The notes beneath the pieces are model-generated. The model was not told the origin of the DNA. It searched no databases and saw nothing but the letters and a program-made list of their open reading frames with translations. Position numbers and translations under genes: made by a program. Shown piece after piece: positions 10,649 through 21,264 of a stretch of DNA of 64,000 nt. The DNA comes from Caenorhabditis remanei (lineage: Eukaryota > Nematoda > Chromadorea > Rhabditida > Rhabditidae), in contig NC_071330.1 of the NCBI RefSeq assembly GCF_010183535.1, forward strand, positions 9,839,717 through 9,903,716. The letters run 5' to 3'. Within the stretch, counting starts at the first letter, position 1. Each line of letters begins with the position of its first letter.

Positions 10649-12729
10649 CTAGTTCCAATTGTGAATTCCATTCTGGTTTTCAGATTTCAATGCATTCTTT
10701 TTAGCAGCTTCTTCCCAATTTCGTTCCTGAGTCATCAACGGTTCACGATCATCTTCGTCCCGTCGACCTAATGTTAAATCCCAATATCGTTCCGGAGTAT
10801 CCGGTAGAGGTTGATGCACGTACCTGTGCCGACTGATCTAAAAATATTGCGTTCAGCAGGTTTCGTGTGAGAATAATTTTTTTGAGAATAGAAAATAAAA
10901 ACCTTGTTGATATAATCCTTTTTCTCTTGCTCTTCCATATTTAATCCATCGTAATATCCTCGACAACACTTGCAAGCAGCTCCATGCATCAGATTCTTTC
11001 TCATTTCCTTGTTCCTAATTACTTCACCGTCTTTCAATTCTGCTCGCCTCGTTTGAAGTCCTCCATTTTCTCTTTCTTTTTTGAACCTTTGATCTACGAG
11101 TTGTCGCATCATTTGTTCACGCTCTGAAACGTTTCTTCCAAACTTTTTTCTCTGAGCTTCTTCTTCTTGCAGGGTTGGACGTTCCGGGGATTTTCGACGT
11201 ACATTGATATCTTCCTGATCGTCATTAAGAGTGATTGGGGAGGATGAATAATCAAACTCGGGCTGGAAATCGTAAATTCATATTTGGTGACATTAATAAG
11301 ATATCTAGAGTTTCAAAGCTCGAAGGATCATGTCGCTCAGAAAATTTATTTTCAAATGCTGATTTATGACGAACTAACCTTCTTGTTATTATTTAAACAC
11401 TTTTGCCGTTTCGCTTGAACCAGTGGTTGTCGGTCCTGAAAATTAAAACTGAGATTCTATATTGACTATTACTACTTTACTTTATGCAGTGTATCATATT
11501 CTGGATCTTTTCGTTTTATTGGGTTTGGTTTGACACACTCTAGGATTGATCTTTGAACCATATTTGACTTTTTACCGTTCCTCTGTGAAGTTCTTTGTGG
11601 ACTTGGAGTGAAGAGAGGAATTGTTTCAGAAAGCACTGTTTTGTTTGGAGTCGAGTAAATGGTATCTTCTAGAACTGTTTCGCTCGTATACACACTGGGA
11701 TCGTTAAAAGTGATGGAACATTTCGGAGATTGGAAGGAGGTGGAGTTTGATACTGAAATACAAACATTTATAGAAAACTTCGCAGTGATCTACCGTTTTT
11801 CGGAGTTTCGTTTTTCTCAAAAAACTTTATTAGTTTCAGATTTTTCGATTTATTTCTCGCAGGACTTGGTGTTCCGAAAGCCAATGAAAAATCCAGTTGC
11901 TCCACTTCTGACTTGTTTTTCTTTATAACTTCCTCCTTTTTCTTAAGTCTCACTGTCTCAAAAACTGATTTTTCCACTTCTAATTGTTCAATCGAATCTC
12001 TTTTCTTTTTACTTCCTCTTTTTGGTTCTTGAGTTGTATGCAACCCAAATTCTCTTGCTCCTTTATCAACACGACGTGCTTTGAATAGGAAATCATCCAT
12101 TCGAACTTGTTTTGGCCGTTGTTTACCAGTTTTGTTGTAGTAGTCCTGAAATTCCTCAATTTCTATTTGAAGCTACTAAAACCAGTGATTCAATTCACTC
12201 TAATCTTATCTGGCGATAAAAAATCTTCTTGCAGTGTCTGATCGTCATAATCTTTTTTTGAAGCTGTGTTGAAAATTGGTGCAAAATTAGCTTTTGCTTT
12301 TGATTTCTCATTCTTTTTAGTCTTCTGAATTGAGGTTGACGGTAGTTCTAATTCCATTTCTTGCGAAGAATGTGCTGATGAAACGGCAGCTAGAATGGAA
12401 GCATCGTCATTATAATCAAAAGAAGTAGAAGGATTAAAGATATCCATGGCTGATTGCATACATTGGTATTCGGGGTCCAAAGCATTTCTAATTGCTCGAG
12501 ATATTCCATTTGTCTGAATGAGATTTTTTCTAATGAGAAACACGTTTAGGTTTAGCAGGAATACCTCTCCGGAAGATCTTCTTTTCTGCGTTTCTGCGAA
12601 AACATCAACAGACTGCTGAACACTCTGATAGTTGGTGTAGCCTGAGTACTGTGGAGAAGAGAAAGGATCAAAACTAGTATTGACTCTGGGATAGTTAGAG
12701 TTGGATGAATTTCGGTAGTACCCACTCAT
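10649..12729 (-). CDS. com-1: COM-1, CtIP/Sae2-family DNA end-resection factor
   Basis: CtIP/Sae2 orthologues promote resection of double-strand breaks with MRN and channel meiotic breaks to homologous repair. The start (MSGYYRNSSNSNYPRV) is 12 nt after an isolated TTTCAG, a likely trans-splice site. Exon 1 (12729-12565) is serine/asparagine-rich. Middle exons are basic and low in complexity (for example MDDFLFKARRVDKG near 12100). The conserved C-terminus spans the last two exons: a cysteine cluster in HGAACKCCRGYYDGLN (about 10960-11000), then ISRHRYVHQPLPDTPERYW (about 10780-10840), and a stop at 10649. The latter matches the CtIP C-terminal box RHR...P.TPE.FW, including the TP dipeptide that corresponds to the CDK-phosphorylated Thr847 of human CtIP. 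The gene lies 539 bp downstream of athp-1 on the same strand, and I recall both genes from one clone in C. elegans (C44B9). Confidence 0.88.
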
Positions 12730-13268
12730 TATTGAAACCACTGAAAGAACAAATTAATGAACTTGGCAACTGTGCAGACACCATGAGATACAATCGTCGG
12801 ATTCGTTTTGACCTTGAAAACAAACTAGATAAACGGTAGTGTTCAGAACAAACATATTCATCATATTAAACATAAAAATACAAGTTGATGAAAGGATATA
12901 TTCGCAATACATTTAGAGTGAGCTTTAAGAAAGTATAAATAGGTATGATCAGTGTTATGAGAAAATCTAGAAAAAAACCTCGTCGTTGATGGTGAGATGT
13001 AAAAATGAAAGACAAGAAAACGTGGGAAAAAAACTGAAGAGATCTGAATAACCAAAGGCATTGGAATTATGTGCAACAGGAAAGGAGTATTGTAGAAACC
13101 GGGACGTTTTTTTATTCATCTAATCAGTAACATGATTCGCACTAATATTGTTCGAAATTGCTTCTGAAGTTTACTAATCGGAGACATACTATGAAACAGT
13201 CTTTAAGCTCTAATAGTAAGCACAGAAACATTTTTCAGCGGTACTTCTACAGAAAAATAATTTGTTTC
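12730..13268. other. Intergenic between athp-1 and com-1
   Basis: A 539-bp gap on the coding strand of both genes. It contains the TTTCAG trans-splice-like site immediately upstream of the com-1 ATG (about 12741-12746). No exon or strong hairpin is seen. Confidence 0.6.
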
Positions 13269-16200
13269 TTAACTATTTTTGAAAAATTTGAAAACAACGC
13301 ATCCGATTTGAATAAGCGCTCCGTCCTCCAGCTTGACTATTCCTGACGTTATCACCTGTCCGTTGTTTTCTAAATTAGAAATCCGCTGGTCCGAACGTTT
13401 TCGGCACTGGCATCTGATATTCGACGGAATGAAAGGGATAGATCCTGAAAACAAATTTGCACGTCATTGAACCCGACTTTTGATTTTTACCGTTTGATCT
13501 GTTTCGTTCGGCTTCTTCAAAATGTGTTAATCGAGGACGACAGATCACAACATCATTCACGATAACCATTTCAGTAGCCAGAGTGGAAAGATAAAACTCA
13601 TTTGAATGGTATTCCCGAATGATGTCACAGTGATAATCAGCAAGATCGTTGCAAAATGAATCAGCTAATTTATCGATTCGAATATGGCAATCCTGGGCTG
13701 TTCCGATTTTCGTCAAACACCTTTGAATTGCAATTGAAAGATGATAATCGTCTATTTCAACACGAGCTAAAACTCGTTGACTTGGTAAAAAATATCGGGC
13801 TTCAAAAGGGATCAATGAGCTCAGTCTCCCTGTTATAACTCGTCTCGTCAATTCCTTTCGTTGTTCTGCTGTCCAACTTTCTAAAGCATCATTTCTTGTG
13901 CTGTAACATTACAATTTTAATTAGAGGCGTTTTCAAAAAAAAAGCAATACCTGAAATAGGTATCTTTATCTTCTTCTAAATTCTTCGTAAGCATCAATTT
14001 TGCATATTTCTCACGTGCTTCGTCGACCTCCTCTTGTATTCTTTTGGATACAGATGCTATAGACTGTTCAGGAGAGTCCGGAGCATCCGATGAAAATGTC
14101 ACAGACCGTCTTCTTGATGGTCCTTCTTCGTCAAAACTACTGGCTGCTGATGGTGTACCTCTGCTTCCACGAATACTTCTCGGTCTGCCTCCGCGACCTC
14201 GAGATCTACCAGATGAACTGGTCGGATACTTTTTCCGTGGGCGAATAGGCTCTCCCTCTTTTCGATTTTTTGAGCCTTTTGGTCTACCTCTTCTTCTTAT
14301 GTCATAGTTTTCATAACCATCGGGTGGATTTGGAGAAAGAAACTCCGTGTCTGGAGATTGACTTTCTCTCTCTTCATATTCATATCTATCTTTCACACTT
14401 TCTGATGAAATATAGTTATGCAAATCATTCGGTACTGAATCATCTGAGATTTGACGTCTATCGATTGCCGCATAATCATGATCGAATTGCATTGTTTCAA
14501 TTTGTTCCCGGAGCAGGAAGTTTTGCATGTTTTTCTAAAAAATTTAGCCAGATGAAATTGATTTGCTGAACAGGGCTTACGTTGACATGTGACCAGATGG
14601 GTTTATCAACAAGATCATTTAAACTTTTTGCTCTTCGTACATCTGCCTCATACCAATCATCTTCTCCGAGATAACCTGGATATTCATAAATACTTACAGC
14701 TTTCTCCTGGTAATCATTATACTTCAAATCCTCAAAATTATCCAATGATAATCTCCCGACAGCTTCAGCTAAAAATGATCCACATATTTTCAAGACTTGA
14801 GAAAAAACGAATGAAAAACGTTACCAATATTCTGCTCAAGGGGTCCTGAATCATTTATGTACTGGGCAATATTAGGTCCATCTTCTTTGAATTCAATATT
14901 TAGATATGCTTGTTGTGGTGATTGCTGTGGCGATTGTAGTGACGAATGTTGTGATGATGCATACAGTGGTCCTTGTGGCTCATTTGATTCAAGGGCTCCT
15001 CCAGTTGACTCCAATTCTGCTGGATCTACAACATAATGAGCCGCTATGACCTCAGAAGAGCCAACACCAAGTATAGGTCCAGAAGAAGTTGTTTCGTTTA
15101 TTGAAGCTACTATTGCATTGATTCCTCCGTCTACCATTTTATCGTCAACAGGTTCTGCAGGTGATTCTTCTTTTATTTTGACACAACTTTGTTTGGCCCA
15201 TTTCGCTGTCAACGCCATGATCGGCTCCTTCGACCAAATTGTCATACTTGATGGGAAATATGAATCCCTCTCTTCTGCACTTTCAAAATATATGTCATGA
15301 GCGAGAAGAACAAAATGATCGATTTTCGTCGAGTCAGGATGATATTTATAAACTTGCGATAATTCAAGTGCTTCTTTTTGAGAGTTGAGTAGAACTTCTC
15401 GAAGAGATTTTTGACACAGAGTATTCTGAGCACTGGGAGGGGGTGTACATCTTCTAAAAAATGCCTCCGTCTGGAAAGAACTGAACTTTCTTTCATCATG
15501 ATCATTTCCAAATCCTAAGAATTGAATAAGAAGATCAATATCAGCTTTTAATTTTTTCCGATAAATTTTATCCGGCAGTGCACATATAGACTGAATTCCA
15601 CTACCCCGTATGGTCTCTTTTGGATCTAAATCTCCACGCATCATCTTGATCACTTCTGAAAACGAATTTGCTATTATAAATATAATGGGTTATTCACCTC
15701 CGGAAAAAAAACTTTTTTTCCGGAGGTTAATAACCCCATAAACAAGCTTCTTGCCTTTTTCGGAAAAATTGCTATGAAATATGGCACTTCTTCCAGTCAT
15801 AGAAAGTTGGCGATTCAAAAAGCTTTTTGAAGCTTCCATATCGGTTCCTAGTTGTTTCTGTGTTGTGTATTCTAATCGTTTATCTTCTGAAAGACTGCTA
15901 TTTGTACTTCAAAAAACCCTCCGCTTACCGTCATATGGCATAATAGTTGATAACAGTTCGTCCTCGGTCAGTTGTTGGCTTCTCTTCTGATCCAATTGAT
16001 CCAATACTCTATCTTTCCGTTCTACGAGAGTATTATCTGAAATCTTCCGGAGATTCTTCAAGGAAGACGATGAAAATGCGTCTGGAATATCTTCTAATCC
16101 ATAAGAGGTGTCAAAATATCGACTCTCCGCTTTCTTCTTTCCTCGTCCTCCTTTTCGCCAATTATTTTTCTTGTGAATAAGAACCGGAGATACACAAGAA

Positions 16201-18236
16201 GCTACTTCTTCTCTTACAGGAGCATAATAGATTACATCGAGATTATCTAAAAACAAATTTCATTTAAAATCATCATCTATCTAATCGTCACCATACCATT
16301 GCAACCGATCCGGCGTTCAATTGTTGCATTGCAAAACTTTTCGAACAATTCGAATGAAACTTCAGGCTCGCCGTACTTTTCTATTAACACATTTCGTTCA
16401 TTTCGAGTTAATTCTTCACCGAGTACAAGGTTATCAATACGTACAGCTGTATGTCTCGGACACATCCAATAATTTCTCTTCGGCATGGTTATCATAGGTG
16501 GATATACACACTTTTGATGCCAAGGTTGTTCACAGAAATCGCATAACAACATGGGTGACCAGTCATCTTGTCTGAAAATATTGCACAAACTTATTATTCT
16601 ATTGTATTTCACTTAAGAATCATTATTTTCTGGGTCTTGAGTTTTGAGGAGCGTTCCTAGGAACGACTCAAATCTTTTCGAACTATATACGAATAAAATG
16701 ATAATAAGTGGTCTATAAAAGTAATGAACGTCCGGAAAACGTTTTTCCCTAGATTCATTTACCCGAAAATAGATGTTTTCCGTTTTAAGCCGTTTTCCAA
16801 TAAATGAATCGAGGAAAAACTTTTCCCAGGTGTGAATTGTCCGATAAAGCTTACAATTCACATTGGACACACGTTTCTCCCGCTTTATAGCTTCGCTTGA
16901 CTTCCATTGAATCATCTGGATACTTTTTTACCGCATCAGTATACCGAGAGGGAAATGAATACTGTAAAAAAACAAACGATCGAATTGTGATAATTTTTTT
17001 CAGAAGTAATACACAAATCTATGTATTGCACTTTAGGCCACCGAGGATCGCACACAAAGCGAAAAATATATTTGAAGGCAAAACGAAGCAGAATAAATAT
17101 TTTCCACTTTTTTAACTGAAACTTACATTTAAAGAATTGATCAGCGTTAGTGCATTTTTAAGATGGCAATCTGGGAATGTATTGTCGATTGAATCCATTT
17201 CTGTTAATGGTCCTTGAACCGGTTTTGTTGGTTCCTTTTTCAATCGTTTGTATTGCCAGCGAATCGCTTCCCAATTTCTATAAAACTCATATCCTACTCG
17301 ATGTTGAGGGGTTGTAGAAGTACATGTCTCAGGTGCAAATAGTTGAACATCCTTTGGCAGACTAGTGCAACGATGACAGTGAAAAGCTCCATCTGGAACT
17401 TCAGATGCTTCTATTCCAATACATGAGAGATGAAAAGAAGCAGGACACGTTTCGCAGCATAATATGTCTCCTCCAATCTGTAAAGATTGAAAATTTAGAT
17501 GAACTTGCGTTGCGTTTTTAAGCTAGGAATACTCAGTACCACTCAAAAAAAATTTTTTGGGGACTTCGAATCAGTGAGCTGAAAGAGGAACAAAGTTTAC
17601 ATAAGCTGTGTGATTCTTGTGTGGGACCACTTTTCACCATTCTCTTAGGCTTAGGTTTCTTAAAAATTCGGAAAAAAGTTGACAAAAACGACAAAAATTG
17701 ACAAATTAATTGTTTTTGCCAATTTTTTTTCCCGAATTTCTAAGAAACCTAAGCATAAGAAAAAGGTTCGGTGACAAGAAATTGTCTCTCCCACGCCTTC
17801 AGCCACACACCTTCAGCCAAAAAATTATCTAAAATTTCGAAAATTTGAGTGCCCTTTTTGTTTTGAAAAAAAAGAAGTTTTTAGCTTTAAAAAAATTAAT
17901 GTACGCAGTGAAATTTATAAAAAGAAAACACTTACAGAGCACAGACCACACAATTGCGCTTCAATCCATTTCCATTCTTCCTCTATCTGTTTCTTTTTCT
18001 TTCCAGACAAAGACACTGAAATTTTGTTTATGATAAGCACGTAACTGTTTCAATGAATCACCTCGTGGAGACCTCTCTTCGTCTACTGTCTGTTCTGGAT
18101 ATCCACACATCCTTCGTATTTCCTGAAAAGTTATTTTTTCCAGAGTATGATGTGTGTCAAACTATATTACTAATAGAAGTCCATCTGTTGAGTCGTATTT
18201 TAGCTTTTTCTTTGCCTCTTTTTCCTTCCTCTGCAT
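13269..18236 (-). CDS. athp-1: ATHP-1, PHD-finger/AT-hook/FHA-like chromatin protein (PHF12-type)
   Basis: Probable nuclear histone-tail-reading repressor subunit, like PHF12 of Sin3 complexes. Order of domains: a short basic N-terminus starting at ATG 18236 (MQRKEKEAKKKLKYDSTDG); PHD finger 1 split by an intron (EAQLCGLCS at about 17940, then IGGDILCCETCPASFHLSC and FHCHRC at 17350-17480); PHD finger 2 (MLLCDFCEQPWHQKCVYPP...YWMCPRH, about 16440-16560); and a long serine/glutamine-rich middle. Further on are an AT-hook, RRGRPKGSKNRK (about 14240-14300), and RGRGGRPR, then a C-terminal FHA-like fold (13270-13850) ending EDGALIQIGCVVFKFF. The order PHD-AT hook-FHA is that of PHF12. Exon phases at 18170, 18073 and 13493 were checked and keep one frame. 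Introns carry two hairpin MITEs (15.7 and 16.7 kb) and a foldback repeat (17.6 kb), which inflate the gene. The start follows TTCAGGCAAA, a possible trans-splice site. Confidence 0.88.
15685..15739. repeat. Short hairpin MITE, copy 1 (athp-1 intron)
   Basis: Near-perfect foldback: ATGGGTTATTCACCTCCGG pairs with CCGGAGGTTAATAACCCCAT around an A/T-run centre. It has the same termini as the copies at 30.7, 36.7 and 18.8 kb. There is no coding capacity, and it sits in an intron of athp-1. Confidence 0.85.
16711..16855. repeat. Long hairpin MITE, copy 2 (athp-1 intron)
   Basis: Contains GAACGTCCGGAAAACG...TTTTTCCCTAGATTCATTTACC and the inverted counterpart AATGAATCGAGGAAAAAC...TTGTCCG. It matches the 36.7-kb element in its core (ATTCATTTACC, AATGAATCGAGG). 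Ends are less conserved, so the boundaries are approximate. Confidence 0.7.
17600..17820. repeat. Foldback repeat in athp-1 intron
   Basis: The arms CTTAGGCTTAGGTTTCTTA (from 17644) and TAAGAAACCTAAGCATAAG (to about 17760) are near-perfect reverse complements, and both continue into matching AATTCGG/CCGAATT runs. The centre is A/T-rich. Outer parts (GTGTGG-type and CCACAC-type) may be weaker extensions. It differs from the CCGGAAAAA MITE family. Confidence 0.75.
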
Positions 18237-19867
18237 TTTGCCTGAACATCAAAAGTATGAGAAGCTTTTTAAGGCTCCTAAAAATGAAAATCAACTGCTA
18301 CGACGCAACAAAAAAGAAAATAATAACTTGGCTTCGATTTTTAAGAAATTTCAAGCCCGTGGAGATGAAACAGGACCTCTGAATTAAGAACTAATGAAAA
18401 CTTTAAGTAGTTTAATTCGAATAAAATCTTCAGCAGCGCTATGGTTGCCCAGACGACCACTCTCTTCATTTTGAACACTATTTCCTACAATTGTCAACAG
18501 AGCGTATATTCAACTCATTCATTTCATGTCCCGCGCGCGCGGGATCCCCGGCAAAAAAGCGACGCATTCATTTGACGAAAGATCTTGTGGGGCTTTTCCC
18601 TCGATTACTTTTAGTAATTTAATGGAAAAAACGGTTTTTACGGTAAATAAATCCAGAGAAAAATACGCTTTTTCCGGGGACGAATTTGATTTGGAAGTTC
18701 AAGCCATGAACTGCAACTGGGAAGTATTAAACAAACTGCGAAATTTTTAAATCATTTGAAAGCCATTTGCATATCGCCTTTTTTATGGGGCTGTTCACGC
18801 CCGGAAAAAAAAGTTTTATCTCAAAGAATAATTTATCGAAAAAAACAGCTACTCATCAACACATAAAGATAAGATATATGTGGAATGGATAAAAATATAA
18901 ATAAAAAGATTCAGAACAAAAAGAGATAAGATATTTATCTCAGACAGTCCAAGCAAATTCACATGCAGTGAGAGAATTATTTACAGGTTTTGTAGACACG
19001 TCACTCGTTTCGAATCCGACACTCGCGCCATTGTTGTAGAGCAGGACAGATTGAACCAAAGTACAATTGGAAATTGTTTATATTTACTTGTCAAATCCTT
19101 TTCTTGTTCTCACCGTCCGTAATAACTGTTTATGAGTGTGATCTTCACATTCGGCACCATAAACCTTTGATGTGATTTACTGCTCTTATGTTAATAAAGT
19201 GCAATGTCTTCTGATTGGCATTTTTCAGATAAGATATTTGTGTTCGTAGACGACATTAGCAAAACAATGGGTTGTAAATTTTATATATTTCAATCGAGCG
19301 AAATGAATTTTGTATTTTGAAAATCTTATTTTACGTCGGTTCCTATTTTGAAAAGTTCATTTTGAGTTTCTAGATCACAGCTTCAACAGACGGGAAAACC
19401 GACGATATTATTTTTCAGATTCAATTAATTGTTGAGAAGCTAAAGTCTTCGATCCAAAATGTATTTCTCTTCAATTTCTATGCAAATAAAAACACGTACT
19501 AAAACACAATGGAGCAATTATTTCTTCATATCGAATTTGACGATTGTGTCATAAAACCATATTTTCGTATAACTTGTATTGTTTCTGTTATTCAAACCCC
19601 TTGCTCAATTATGTCGTAAAACCCATGTCCTAATTCGCTCATCTGTTGGGTGCTAATCCTACTGTAGATATGACAAGATAGAGATCTAAACACAGTATGC
19701 ACACGCCCCGCCCATCCTCTCGCGTCCTCTAATATTCTCGTTCCGCCCTAATTGGGTGACATACCTCAGTCTGTCGCTCTCTTTCAGTTCTCAGTCATCT
19801 TTCTTGGATATCTCGTATTTACCCTTTTGTTCACTGCTTTATTATTTTCTTTTACAGAATAAACGCA
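18237..19867. other. Divergent intergenic region with MITE remnants
   Basis: Promoter space for athp-1 (minus) and the membrane-protein gene at 19868 (plus). It holds a 14-bp perfect palindrome CCCGCGCGCGCGGG at about 18530-18543 and the MITE remnant at 18570-18815. No exons are recognised. Confidence 0.55.
18570..18815. repeat. Diverged long hairpin MITE, copy 3
   Basis: The stretch TTTTCCCTCGATTACTTTTA ... GGTAAATAAATCCAG resembles the reverse complement of the 36.7-kb element core (TTTTCCCTCGATTCATTACT ... GGTAAATGAATGCAG). The terminal motif ATGGGGCTGTTCACGCCCGG at about 18785-18804 matches the family end. It is therefore a decayed or rearranged copy, with uncertain boundaries. Confidence 0.6.
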
Positions 19868-20971
19868 ATGTTTTGCTCCACAACCATCACTTCTTCATTT
19901 ACGTTGATATCTTTGATTCTTAACTTAAACTATGTTCATGCCGACATGTGGATACATGTAAACGTTGTTTCAATTGAAAGAAAGGCATGTCCAATCGATG
20001 AAACATCGTGGGGAACTGAAACAAGTGGATGTGCGTCGATGAGTTATATGACAGTGAGTTTATAGAAAAATATAGCCCTTTTCATTTGTTATTGTTTTAG
20101 CTCGACGAACGCATTCTTCCTCATCACGAACGTCGATCATCTAGTTTTGAATATGTGAACGGTATTGCTCGACCTACTGTAACTCATTGGCCAAAAGGAA
20201 GACTTGCTGATTGGATGGTTTCTATTCAATTTATTTCGGTTGATCCTGTATATGGCCTGGCTAGAACATGTGATCGATCTGGATATGTTCGAGTTTTTCA
20301 AAACGAAACATTGAATTGGGAACGAGAATTCTCGGAAAAGACGTTAGAGGTTAGTGTTAATTTGTGGCACCACTTTAGAGAAGCAATACAATTTTTACAG
20401 ATTCAAGGGCAATGTTTCATCGCATCTGTCAAAGTTCAGGCGTCAAATGAAGTATGTCCGTGGTGTGTTGATGATTCGAAGACAACAACCAAAACAACTA
20501 CAACTGAAATTCCATCAACCGATTCTCCTGCCGCCTTCCTCTCATTCGATTCTTCCAACACATCAGTCCTCATTGTAATGAGTATTCTTGCTAGTTTTTC
20601 ATTCTTGGCACTCACTGCTACTACAATACTTCTCATCGTTTACATCATGGATAGAAAGAAACCAGAATACTTTGATATGCCACCACCACAAGCGAATAGC
20701 ACTGTGCTTGCTAGAAAGTAAGTTCTTCTTACCCAACTTGTTCATTTTTTCTAAAATTGTGAAACGAACAACTCAAAATTTTTATAGTGACCAAATAGGT
20801 TTATTCACCACAAAATCATCCGAACGATGGACAGAATATGGTTCAGAAGCATGGGCATCGTTCCAACCACTCAATGTTGAAGCAGCATTTATTTCGCCAA
20901 GAGACACTTGCGTTTATAGAGTAACTCAAGAAGAAGACGACTCAAGTGATTCTGGAAATGCCTCCCTGTAA
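19868..20971 (+). CDS. Unrecognised type I single-pass membrane protein
   Basis: I do not recognise this family. Four exons join in phase: 19868-20053, 20101-20349, 20401-20717 and 20788-20971. A signal peptide (TLISLILNLNYVHA) is followed by an ectodomain of about 170 residues. That domain has cysteine pairs (ACPID, GCASM, RTCDRS, GQCF, EVCPWC) and N-glycosylation sequons. A Thr/Ser-rich stalk (TTTKTTTTEIPSTD) leads to one transmembrane helix (VLIVMSILASFSFLALTATT). The cytoplasmic tail is about 90 residues and acidic at its end (EEDDSSDSGNASL). ATG lies 10 nt after TTTTACAG, a likely trans-splice site. An AATAAA signal is at 21125-21130. A cell-surface receptor or adhesion role is plausible but not shown. 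Confidence 0.85.
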
Positions 20972-21124
20972 TAATTTTGATAATTCTTCTATTTTGAGAG
21001 AGTTTTAAAGTTTAATTTTTATTAGTGTCATAATCCTCCCAGATCTATAATATATGCCAAGCTAGTTCGTGTACTATAATACTGTTCAGTTGTTGTATTT
21101 CTTATTTTTTATTTTGATAATTTC

Positions 21125-21130
21125 AATAAA
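21125..21130 (+). terminator. AATAAA poly(A) signal
   Basis: Canonical hexamer about 155 nt downstream of the stop codon of the membrane-protein gene at 19868-20971. It is the only canonical copy I noticed there. Confidence 0.6.
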
Positions 21131-21264
21131 TTACATGGAACTTTTGATACTATATGATAGACCTCAGTGATGCGGGATCAGCCCAATTCATTCTAGAATT
21201 TAGAAAAGGTTAGATGCGTGGAGAAGTAAAACAATAAATTAGGAGATTTAACATAGAGGGTAGT

